Origin: Treponema sp.
GTDB taxonomy: Bacteria; Spirochaetota; Spirochaetia; Treponematales; Treponemataceae
DNA: 64,000 nt
NCBI GenBank assembly: GCA_017525605.1
Contig: JAFXSM010000030.1
Location: forward strand, 1 to 64,000
Reading direction: 5' to 3'
Below, piece by piece: positions 52,427-58,886 of the stretch. The position numbers and the translations under genes are program-made. The first letter of the stretch is position 1, and every line of letters starts with the position of its first letter. The notes beneath the pieces are model-generated. The model worked only from the letters and a program-made list of their open reading frames with translations. It was not told the DNA's origin and ran no database searches.

Positions 52427-52468
52427 AAAAAACACACTTTCGAGTGAAAAATCCCAAGAATGCGCTTT
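52427..52468 (+). terminator. Degenerate hairpin of the same family
   Basis: AAAAAACACACTTTCG (left) and CCCAAGAATGCGCTTTT (right) keep the family's TTTCG and CCCAAGA signatures but pair imperfectly. It sits between the DUF1281 and SWIM genes. The rest of the gap between these genes (52249-52521) is AT-rich and shows nothing else I can support. Confidence 0.5.
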
Positions 52469-52521
52469 TGCTGTTGAGAGTTGGGCTTTTTTTTCATATT
52501 CCTTTGAATTATATTGCTAAT

Positions 52522-52923
52522 ATGAATTTCATAGATTGGAAAAATTATTTTGATGAGAGAATAATCGCACGAGGCGAACAATATTTTTTGAATGGCGCAG
52601 TGCGAAGTTTATCGGTAAAAAATCATTGTGCCACTGCCATCGTTTCTGGAACATACGACTACAGAGTGGAAATCCATTTTTCAGACGATGAAATCACCGA
52701 AATGGATTGCACTTGTCCGTATTGCCAAGACGAAGGGTACGACTGCAAACACATGGTCGCCGTTATTCTTGCTCTCATAAATCCAAATTTTAAGGAAATC
52801 GACATAAAAAAACTTGTGGAAAGTGCAAGCGACGAGCAGCGAAAGCGATTCTTGCAAAAAGTGCTTGAAAACAACCTTTCGCTTGCACTGCAATTGAAAG
52901 CGTTCATAGAAGGAACTCTATAG
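52522..52923 (+). CDS. SWIM zinc-finger protein, 133 aa
   Basis: This is a small protein with a SWIM-type zinc finger. The metal ligands are Cys63-x-Cys65 and the later Cys75-x-His77 in CTCPYCQDEGYDCKHMVAV. An N-terminal stretch (WKNYFDERIIARGEQYFLNG) and a following strand (CATAIVSGTYDYRVEI) match the usual layout preceding the finger. SWIM domains bind DNA or protein, and small ones often accompany helicases or restriction-type systems; no partner is next to this one. TATATT lies 6 nt before the ATG, with no ribosome site, so a leaderless message is likely. Confidence 0.8.
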   Translation: MNFIDWKNYFDERIIARGEQYFLNGAVRSLSVKNHCATAIVSGTYDYRVEIHFSDDEITEMDCTCPYCQDEGYDCKHMVAVILALINPNFKEIDIKKLVESASDEQRKRFLQKVLENNLSLALQLKAFIEGTL

Positions 52924-52926
52924 CAC

Positions 52927-52970
52927 AAAACAGTGCTCTGTCGGGGATTGCCAGTGCAGCGCGCTGTTTT
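52927..52970 (+). terminator. Terminator hairpin, family copy
   Basis: AAAACAGTGCTCTG (52927-52940) pairs with CAGCGCGCTGTTTT (52957-52970) with two mismatches. TCGGGG follows the left arm as in other copies. It lies 3 bp after the SWIM stop. Confidence 0.65.
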
Positions 52971-53009
52971 GTTCTGTCTTGGGCGAAAAATGTTTCGCAA
53001 AAGCTGTGG

Positions 53010-53954
53010 CTATTGCTGCTCCAGTTTTCTGAGGGCGTCGTCAAGGGAAAGTCCCGACTGAATCAGGGCTGCAAGCTTTTTGATTCCTTCCGCATTGCCT
53101 TCGGCCCTGCCTTCCGCTCTGCCTTCTTCTTTTGCCAGCTCCTTTGCTTCTTCCAGGTTCGAGATTCTGTCCCTTTCCCGGACTTCAGCGTGGTACTGTG
53201 CAAGCCACAATCCTCTGTCGGAACTGATTGATGACAATACGCTTTGTGCATTCATGATACCATCCTCCTTTTCCGTAAGATTCTTCACAAGATCGGAGCT
53301 GTTCCTGTTGTCGGCGTTCTTGAGGAACAGAGCCCACTTTTCTGCGGCGGAAAGCCTTTCCAGCTTTTCGCTTCCGTATTTTTCGTCAAGGTGCGTCAGT
53401 TCTATGAATACTATGTTCAGGATGTTCGTGAGCGGTTCGCCGTTCTGGTTTTTCATCGTGTAGTAGTTCACGACCGATTTTTTCCTGTCGCTCCTTTCCT
53501 TTTTTGAAAGGTGCTTTGGGTAGTATTCGTAGTCCAGAACCGAAATCTGGTACGCCTTGTTGACCTTGCCCCATGACTCGCCTCTGTTCAGGTGCGTGCT
53601 CAACAGCCTCGCCACCTGGTATTCCGCGCGCTTCCCGTAGTCGTAGATTTGCTGCCATGCCTGCATTTCAATCTCGGCAGCCTCTCCTGTTGAAAAGCGG
53701 ACGTTGATATCGTAGTCCACGCTCCTTTGCGTTCCAAGCATTTGGATTGCGTCGTTCGGCTCGAAGCTGACTTTCGCGATTTTTCGGTCCAGCACTGCTT
53801 CCAGAAACGAATGCAGCGCTTTTTTCGATGCTTCCGTCGGCTGAGTGAATATCGCCTTGAACGTGCAGTCCATCCTCGGATTCAGAAGGTGCCCTTCGTT
53901 TTTCTTCAGGTACTCCAACTCGTCGATTGTAAGATGTTCCGTGTCTGTAATCAT
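53010..53954 (-). CDS. Rpn/PD-(D/E)XK nuclease-family (transposase-like) protein
   Basis: This 314-residue protein belongs to the PDDEXK_2/Rpn family, often annotated as a transposase or recombination-promoting nuclease. Signs are the opening NPRMDCTFKAIFTQ with Asp29, then VDYDINVRFSTGEAAEIEMQ, whose acidic residues and Gln form the metal-binding core, and a conserved YWKVNKAYQISVLDY-type block. The C-terminus is a short repeat of Arg-Ala-Glu-Gly units (EGRAEGRAEGNAEG) encoded by near-identical triplets, then a helix. Many such proteins occur per genome in this group. TAGAAT lies 5 nt before the ATG. It is oriented against the neighbouring genes. Confidence 0.88.
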   Translation of the reverse strand: MITDTEHLTIDELEYLKKNEGHLLNPRMDCTFKAIFTQPTEASKKALHSFLEAVLDRKIAKVSFEPNDAIQMLGTQRSVDYDINVRFSTGEAAEIEMQAWQQIYDYGKRAEYQVARLLSTHLNRGESWGKVNKAYQISVLDYEYYPKHLSKKERSDRKKSVVNYYTMKNQNGEPLTNILNIVFIELTHLDEKYGSEKLERLSAAEKWALFLKNADNRNSSDLVKNLTEKEDGIMNAQSVLSSISSDRGLWLAQYHAEVRERDRISNLEEAKELAKEEGRAEGRAEGNAEGIKKLAALIQSGLSLDDALRKLEQQ

Positions 53955-53994
53955 ACGTCATTCTACAATAGTTTTCCCCGTTTGTGTCGCGAAA

Positions 53995-54032
53995 ATAAAA
54001 AACAGCCGCCATGCAATTGGTGCTGGCGGCTG
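53995..54032 (-). terminator. Rho-independent terminator upstream of the Rpn gene, minus strand
   Basis: CAGCCGCC (54003-54010) pairs with GGCGGCTG (54025-54032). On the minus strand TTTTTTATTTT follows. It is just upstream of the Rpn gene and appears to end the gene fragment at 54033-54191. Confidence 0.75.
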
Positions 54033-54191
54033 GTCTGTCTTTGCTTTCTGTTGTGCATGTTGCCTTGATGAGTCCGTTTTCATTCTTGAACGTTCCGCTG
54101 ACGGAGCTATCGTCGTCGTATGTGATTTTGAAAGACCCGTCTTCGCTGAACGTGTAAGCATGATGATACTTTGTAAATTTTTTGAAACTAA
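54033..54191 (-). pseudogene. C-terminal fragment of an exported or lipoprotein-type protein
   Basis: One minus-strand frame, opened by stops, reads a lipocalin-like beta stretch: AYTFSEDGSFKITYDDDSSV, then SGTFKNENGLIKATCTTESK, and runs straight into the terminator at 53995. There is no start codon or signal peptide. It looks like the tail of a protein of the FTFSEDG type found in small Treponema lipoproteins, left after insertion or deletion. The boundary at 54191 is the first upstream stop. Confidence 0.45.
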
Positions 54192-54199
54192 CTTATTAT
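54171..54199 (+). promoter_or_regulatory. Promoter of the AAA/DUF4143 ATPase gene
   Basis: TTGTAA (54171-54176), a 17-bp spacer and TATTAT (54194-54199) form a good sigma-70-type promoter. The ATG at 54207 is only 7 nt further, so the message is predicted to be leaderless. Confidence 0.6.
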
Positions 54200-54206
54200 A
54201 GTTTTC

Positions 54207-55493
54207 ATGAATTTGAAAACTATTCAAGCCATCATTCTTCAAAATCAGAAACTTTTGTCGGAGGGGGAGTCTGTGGTTCAGAGGACTCTTCGTATTGAGA
54301 CGATACCGAAAAAAGCGGCGGTTTTGATTGGAATTAGAAGGTGTGGAAAATCCACTTACATACGAAATCTCGTTTCAAGTGAAGTTGATGACAAATCCCT
54401 GGTGTGCCATATCGATTTCGCTGATGACCGACTTGTCAGTTTGCAAACTGAGGAGCCGGCTCAAATAGCAGACGCATATTATCAACTCTATCCTGACCAT
54501 CATGATAAAACAGTTTATTTCTTCTTTGATGAGATTCAATTGGTGAATGATTGGGCTCTTTTTGTGAACCGTCTGCAGAATACTGAAAAATGCCATGTCT
54601 TCATAACAGGCTCGTCGGCCAAGATGCTTTCTTGGGAGCTTGCTACGGAATTAGGGGGCAGGACAATGAGTTGGGAACTTTTTCCCTATTCATTCAAGGA
54701 GTATCTCTTCGCTCATGGCTTGGACTCAAAAATAAAGATGCTCTCTTCGATTGACAAAGTGCATAACATATTTTCACAATATCTCAAATGGGGCGGATTC
54801 CCAGAACTCTTGTATATTCAATCTGAGAATCAAAAAACTCGTTATCTGCAAAACATTGCGATGGATGTCATTTCCAGGGACATCGCTATGCGATACAAAA
54901 TCCAGGACCTCCCATTGCTGCATACGCTCATGCTTTTGTTGCTGGGCACCATGTCGAGATCTATCACCGTGAACAAGTTGAAGCAAAAGTTGTCTGGTAT
55001 GCATTATTCAACTTCCAATGAGTGGATTTCAAAATACATACGTTATTTTTCAGATGCCTACCTTATTTTTCCTGTGGAGATTCTTTCTCCCAATATCGCT
55101 GTCCGCTCTGTAAATCCAAAGAAGATTTACTGTGTTGATCATGCACTGGCGCTTGCATGTGATTTCAAACTCTTTAACAATATGGGGGCAGTCCTTGAAA
55201 ATATGGTTTTTGTCCACTTGAGAAGGCAGACGTTCGATATCCACTATTACAAAACATCGAATGGCCACGAAATAGATTTTGTAACAGGAACCGAGGGCAA
55301 TCTTAGTCTGTATCAGGTCTGCGTTGATTTGGAGGACGAGGACACAAAAAATCGGGAACTGAGAGCAATAAAAGAAGCCTGCATAGAATTGCAGTGCCAA
55401 AGAGCCACGGTTGTTACCCTTCAGCAAACTGAGACGATACATGCCGAAAACTGCGAAATAATGATTGTAAAAGCCGTCGATTGGCTTGTTTGA
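54207..55493 (+). CDS. AAA ATPase with DUF4143 domain
   Basis: This 428-residue ATPase has an N-terminal AAA_14 domain with Walker A GIRRCGKST (42-50), Walker B FFFDEIQ (Asp108-Glu109) and sensor-1-like FITGSSAKML. It carries the C-terminal DUF4143 nuclease-like domain (DHALALACDF, then a PD-(D/E)XK-like core HEIDFVTG). Such proteins occur in many copies in anaerobes and are linked to mobile DNA or defence, without proven function. It is somewhat AT-rich. The promoter is leaderless-type. It is transcribed towards the DUF2828 gene (convergent). Confidence 0.9.
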   Translation: MNLKTIQAIILQNQKLLSEGESVVQRTLRIETIPKKAAVLIGIRRCGKSTYIRNLVSSEVDDKSLVCHIDFADDRLVSLQTEEPAQIADAYYQLYPDHHDKTVYFFFDEIQLVNDWALFVNRLQNTEKCHVFITGSSAKMLSWELATELGGRTMSWELFPYSFKEYLFAHGLDSKIKMLSSIDKVHNIFSQYLKWGGFPELLYIQSENQKTRYLQNIAMDVISRDIAMRYKIQDLPLLHTLMLLLLGTMSRSITVNKLKQKLSGMHYSTSNEWISKYIRYFSDAYLIFPVEILSPNIAVRSVNPKKIYCVDHALALACDFKLFNNMGAVLENMVFVHLRRQTFDIHYYKTSNGHEIDFVTGTEGNLSLYQVCVDLEDEDTKNRELRAIKEACIELQCQRATVVTLQQTETIHAENCEIMIVKAVDWLV

Positions 55494-55536
55494 AAAATCG
55501 CACAGGCGCCCACTTTGGTCGTCTGTCAATTTCCCA

Positions 55537-57063
55537 TCACGCGATGCGAATCTTGTCGAATTCCGAATACGGTTCGAGCATCTGGAGCATAAAGTCGTAA
55601 GGCGTCATTGATTTCAAATCTCCAGAAATCACGTCCTCGAATATGGCAGCGGAGGCTCCGCTCACGAGTTTTACGCCTTTCTCGTTTTGCGTCACAGGAA
55701 GGTGCGCGTTCCGAGCGGCGACGTTCCAGAACACGATTTCTGGAAGTTCATAGCCTGCGTGCTCGAACTTCTTTTTGATGAATTCAAAAGACGAATCCGT
55801 TGAAGAGCAGCAGTCGAATTCCATGTCGGAAACAATCAGAATCCGCTCAATCATTTCCTCTTTCGGGATTTCCGCATTTTTTGCGACGTCAAGAATGAGC
55901 TGATAGACCTTTGCAATATCCGTGTTCGAAACGTCGTCGAATTTTTTTATGAAGTCGAGCTTCTTTTTTAAACTGTCGCAGTTTTCGGGAATCTGAATCA
56001 GCTCCGGTTTTTCGCTGAAAGTGATGAAGCTGTTCTTGTACGCGCCCTCAAGCTGCTCCGCAAAAAGAAGAGCCAGCGACGTTGCGATGTTGATTGGCGA
56101 AGGCTCGCTCGTCCTGTACATCGAGCCGGAACCGTCGCGGACTACGATTGTCCTTGAGTCGAAACTGCCGCGCTCTAGAGATTTCCAGCTGGCTTCCAAT
56201 GGAAGTTCCTGTTCCTCTGTCAGAGGCTCTGCGTTCCATCTGTTGAAAGGCTCGACAATCTGGTAGGGGTACAGAGTTTGCGTGTTGAGTTTTACCATCT
56301 CCTCTTCGGGAATTTCCTCGCCGCGGGCTTTTTTTTCCTGCTGCTCGACAACTTTGTTCAGAAATTCCTTGTAGCGTTTTTCGTCGTTGCGCATGAAAGC
56401 CTTTCTGTAGCGGAGCATCGCCTGGCTCGGTTGTTTTGAGTAGTCGAAGGTGTAGTCCTTGCGGCGAAGGTTGTCCTCGATTATTTTGATTTCCCTGCGA
56501 AGTGCGGAACACAGTTTCCTGTATTCAACCGCCTTCATTCCGAGCGCCGCCATCAGGATTTTTGCGTGCGCGACGCTTTCTTTCGACGATGTGTTGATTG
56601 AAGGAAGCCACTTCCCGAGGAGACTTACTTCTTCTTTGTTCTCCATCGCTTTTTTGTCTTTCTCAATCTGATTTTTTATCAAGGTGATTGCTTCGTCCTG
56701 CGCGGGCGTTCCGAACAGAACTAGAAGGTCGTCGTAGCGGCCGTATTCAGGAACCGCGCAAACGACCTGTTTTGCCACGTCCGGAGAAAACTGGGACAGT
56801 TCCTTCAAAAGTTCTCGGAAACTGTTTCTCTCTCCAAGCCCGCCTCTGATGTTTCTCATGTAAAAAAGAATCTTGATTGCGACGACGGGGTTCTCGGCGT
56901 ACGCTTTTGCAAAAAGTTTTTCCAAATCGGAAATGTTCCGTCTCATTCCGCCGCACAGCGAGAAGAAATCAAGGCAGGCAGAGCCCGAAGTTTTGTAGGC
57001 AATGTCGCCGTTTTCAGTTCTGGTGTGATTCAACAACTTGCTGATTGCTTGCAACGCATTCAT
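55537..57063 (-). CDS. DUF2828 protein (TROVE/Ro60-like with von Willebrand A domain)
   Basis: The ATG at 57063 follows GGGAGG; upstream in-frame codons run into the RNA elements. The product has 508 residues. The first part (about 30-290) is an all-helical region with DUF2828 blocks: YMRNIRGGLGERNSFRELL, VPEYGRYDDLLVLFG, SLLGKWLPSIN, YRKLCSALRREI and PSQAMLRYRKAF. From about 300 it is a von Willebrand A domain with a metal-ion site, DGSGSM (310-315), and later ILIVSDMEFD. TROVE proteins such as Ro60/Rsr have the same layout of a helical RNA-binding ring plus VWA, and they bind Y RNAs and misfolded RNAs. DUF2828 is considered related, and its function is not settled. Two tRNA-like RNAs in the leader strongly suggest an RNA partner. 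Confidence 0.85.
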   Translation of the reverse strand: MNALQAISKLLNHTRTENGDIAYKTSGSACLDFFSLCGGMRRNISDLEKLFAKAYAENPVVAIKILFYMRNIRGGLGERNSFRELLKELSQFSPDVAKQVVCAVPEYGRYDDLLVLFGTPAQDEAITLIKNQIEKDKKAMENKEEVSLLGKWLPSINTSSKESVAHAKILMAALGMKAVEYRKLCSALRREIKIIEDNLRRKDYTFDYSKQPSQAMLRYRKAFMRNDEKRYKEFLNKVVEQQEKKARGEEIPEEEMVKLNTQTLYPYQIVEPFNRWNAEPLTEEQELPLEASWKSLERGSFDSRTIVVRDGSGSMYRTSEPSPINIATSLALLFAEQLEGAYKNSFITFSEKPELIQIPENCDSLKKKLDFIKKFDDVSNTDIAKVYQLILDVAKNAEIPKEEMIERILIVSDMEFDCCSSTDSSFEFIKKKFEHAGYELPEIVFWNVAARNAHLPVTQNEKGVKLVSGASAAIFEDVISGDLKSMTPYDFMLQMLEPYSEFDKIRIA

Positions 57064-57087
57064 TTTTTTTGCCTCCCAAAAAAAATT

Positions 57088-57172
57088 GCCGCCGGCAAAC
57101 AAGATTCTTGTATGGAATCGAACCATTTTGCACCGTTGATTGCTGTTTGAATCTTTAAATTTTGCCAGCGGC
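57088..57172 (-). ncRNA. tRNA-like RNA 2, closed by a 12-bp stem, upstream of DUF2828
   Basis: GCCGCTGGCAAA pairs with TTTGCCGGCGGC (12 bp). Inside, AAGATTC pairs with GAATCTT (7 bp, acceptor-like). A GCA-ATCAACGG-TGC arm with a GG-containing loop, and an ATGG-TTCGATT-CCAT arm, follow in D-then-T order. The loop TTCGATT is a canonical T-loop. After the closing stem comes AA and a run of eight T, so it can also act as a terminator, 7 nt before the gene's ribosome site. The anticodon arm is absent. The structure is read by eye. Confidence 0.55.
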
Positions 57173-57174
57173 AC

Positions 57175-57290
57175 AAGGCACATTTTTTTTCCTAGTGCTC
57201 TACCTTCTGAGCTACAATCCGCAAAAGCGAACTGGCGGGGGTCGAACCCGCGACACCTGGGTCGGTAAAAGTTTTGCTGTTAGTGCCTTT
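57175..57290 (-). ncRNA. Y RNA-like (YrlA-type) RNA 1 with permuted tRNA domain
   Basis: Read 5' to 3' on the minus strand: an outer stem AAGGCAC/GTGCCTT, then a T-arm GCGGG-TTCGACC-CCCGC (57251-57235), and CAGTTCGC (57234-57227). A UUUU loop comes next, followed by GCGGATTG (57222-57215), complementary to the former over 8 bp (with two G-U). A D-arm GCTC-AGAAGGTA-GAGC (57212-57197) with the GG pair follows, then an imperfect CTAGG/CCAGG stem and an A-rich strand. T-arm, closed acceptor, then D-arm is the permuted order of bacterial Y RNAs. The TTCGACC loop and GG would allow tRNA-elbow contacts. The spacing fits the promoter at 57295. Confidence 0.7.
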
Positions 57291-57294
57291 ATGT

Positions 57295-57324
57295 TTTTTA
57301 CTTTACCACGAGTGATTCGGACAA
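57295..57324 (-). promoter_or_regulatory. Candidate promoter of RNA 1
   Basis: TTGTCC (57324-57319), an 18-bp spacer and TAAAAA (57300-57295) would start transcription about 57288, at the first bases of the outer stem of RNA 1. The hexamers are only partly consensus, but the position fits. The remaining gap to 57377 shows nothing else. Confidence 0.4.
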
Positions 57325-57377
57325 TCACGGAAAAAAAGGTGCGAAAATCGTTCTGCATAAGACTTGTGATTTTCTCA

Positions 57378-58484
57378 TCACCAGTCTTCGTCGGTGTTTG
57401 CCTTTTTGATTGCGGCGTTGATTTCCTCTGTCATTTCTTCGAATTTTGGGAAAACAATGTCGCAGGCAGTTTTGTTGAAGAATTTCTTCGTTCCGTTTGG
57501 AAGCCTATATTCAAGATTGTCGAAAGTGATTCTGTATCGTCCTTCCCTAGCTTCGAATGTGAACACGTAATCAAAAGGCGTCCAGTTCCAATAAGGATAA
57601 TAAGTTGCCTTTCCCTTTATGATTCCTGATTCCAAATCTTTGTATTCAATTACATAAGTGGATTTGTTGAATATGATGACGCAGCCTTGCAATATTCCTT
57701 CATAAATCGTCTTTTTGGAAATTCCTGGCTGTGGGATGACTTTCTGCCATTTCGGAGCTTGGGCTTCATAGACCGTGATTTTCATGTCATCGTGCTTGAA
57801 TGCCACTGAATATTTGAAATCCTTGTTTTCAAGGGAAATAATCCGAAAGTATCTGAATTTCTTGAAACGTGCGCCGGTGCTTGCCTCGTCTGTACCGTCG
57901 CTGTCATCGGGACCGCCTATGGAGAAAAACGTCTCGATTTTGTCGCTTTCGTCTTCGTTATTCCAGCATACAACTTTAAAAGACGCGGCCGAGAGAAGAT
58001 TTTCATAGCCTATAAACTCAACATTGTCCTGAAATTTTCCCATTGATTTTACGTCGATAAAAAATGCTTTTGACTCATCGACAGGAAAGTCGTCGCAGAT
58101 TGAGATGTACAAATCATGGTCGCGCTCGAAAGGTGTGAACCTGAAGCTTTTGTCGGAATCAATCTTCAATGCATAATAATTGTAGTTCCGTAGGTTTATC
58201 TCTATGTCATTTACCGATCTTATTGTCGTTTTCGGTTCTGAACCGCTAATTGTCTTTGATCCGTAAAAAATCCATTCGTTCTTCGCCTCGTCGAATCCGT
58301 AAAAAGTTGCCTGAAAATCCGACTCGGAGGAGCAGTTCACTATTTTCACTTTGTCGCGTATTTTTTTTGAGACGCTTGATTTTTCGATTACATAAGCTTT
58401 TCCGTCATTGAATTTGGGAGCTTCCGCAAAAGAACTTGATACGATTGTTATGAAAAACGCAAATAATCCAAGAGCCTTCCTCAT
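57378..58484 (-). CDS. Exported protein of unknown function, 368 aa
   Basis: The ATG at 58484 follows GGAGGAA and begins a Sec signal (MRKALGLFAFFITIVSSSFA). The longer in-frame reading has no signal and is rejected. No family is recognised. The mature part is beta-rich with repeated short blocks of the type NYYALKIDSDKSFRFTPFE and FSVAFKHDD. It ends in a charged helix (FPKFEEMTEEINAAIKKANTDEDW). It lies just upstream, on the minus strand, of the Y RNA-like region but has no visible link to it. Periplasmic or surface location is likely. Confidence 0.7.
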   Translation of the reverse strand: MRKALGLFAFFITIVSSSFAEAPKFNDGKAYVIEKSSVSKKIRDKVKIVNCSSESDFQATFYGFDEAKNEWIFYGSKTISGSEPKTTIRSVNDIEINLRNYNYYALKIDSDKSFRFTPFERDHDLYISICDDFPVDESKAFFIDVKSMGKFQDNVEFIGYENLLSAASFKVVCWNNEDESDKIETFFSIGGPDDSDGTDEASTGARFKKFRYFRIISLENKDFKYSVAFKHDDMKITVYEAQAPKWQKVIPQPGISKKTIYEGILQGCVIIFNKSTYVIEYKDLESGIIKGKATYYPYWNWTPFDYVFTFEAREGRYRITFDNLEYRLPNGTKKFFNKTACDIVFPKFEEMTEEINAAIKKANTDEDW

Positions 58485-58664
58485 AAAACATTCCTCCAAA
58501 AAGTTAATATAAATTGAATTGTACCATAGGATTCGAGAAAACAAATTTTTTTTGTGAAGGTGAGAAATCTTGTTTTTGCAAAATAAAAAATCTGTGTTAT
58601 TCTTAAAATAAGTTTGAAAAATCTTTAGGGGTCGTTCTGCAAAAAATTGTTCAAGGAGGCGATT

Positions 58665-58796
58665 ATGAAGAATCTTAGGAATATATATGCGGTTGATGTT
58701 CCTGTGACTCTTTCTGAGTACAATGCAAACAAACTTATACATGAATTGCAAAACCAGAAATTAGTTGGCGTTGTCGCTGTTTCCATAGCGAATTAA
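58665..58796 (+). CDS. Small 43-aa protein
   Basis: This short ORF (MKNLRNIYAVDVPVTLSEYN ... VAVSIAN) has an excellent GGAGGCGATT ribosome site and is followed 20 bp later by a strong terminator hairpin at 58816. Both signals together make it a likely real gene despite its size. There is no transmembrane segment or signal; the second half is a helix then a strand. It is divergent from the exported protein gene at 58484. No function can be given; a regulator, an antitoxin-like peptide or a leader are options. Confidence 0.5.
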   Translation: MKNLRNIYAVDVPVTLSEYNANKLIHELQNQKLVGVVAVSIAN

Positions 58797-58815
58797 TTTT
58801 CGCAAAAACTCAAAC

Positions 58816-58860
58816 AAAAAGCACACTTTCGGGCAGAAAATCCCAAGAGTGTGCTTTTTT
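58816..58860 (+). terminator. Terminator hairpin, family copy, after the 43-aa ORF
   Basis: AAAAAGCACACTTTCGGG (58816-58833) pairs with TCCCAAGAGTGTGCTTTTTT (58841-58860). It has an AAAGCACACT/AGTGTGCTTT stem plus inner GGG/CCC and a T tract, and is the cleanest copy of the family. Confidence 0.85.
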
Positions 58861-58886
58861 TGTTTTGATATCCGCGCTGCAACATG

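Noticed and set aside
49054..52970. Integron attC sites
   Set aside because: The hairpins lack the RYYYAAC/GTTRRRY core sites and no integrase is in the window; they are better described as terminator-like repeats.
53080..53160. Tandem repeat at the end of the Rpn gene
   Set aside because: It encodes the Arg-Ala-Glu-Gly tail common in this family, so it is ordinary coding repetition, though it could vary in length.
57197..57251. Ordinary tRNA gene
   Set aside because: D- and T-arms are present but in permuted order, with no anticodon arm and with the acceptor closed by UUUU, so it cannot be a normal tRNA.
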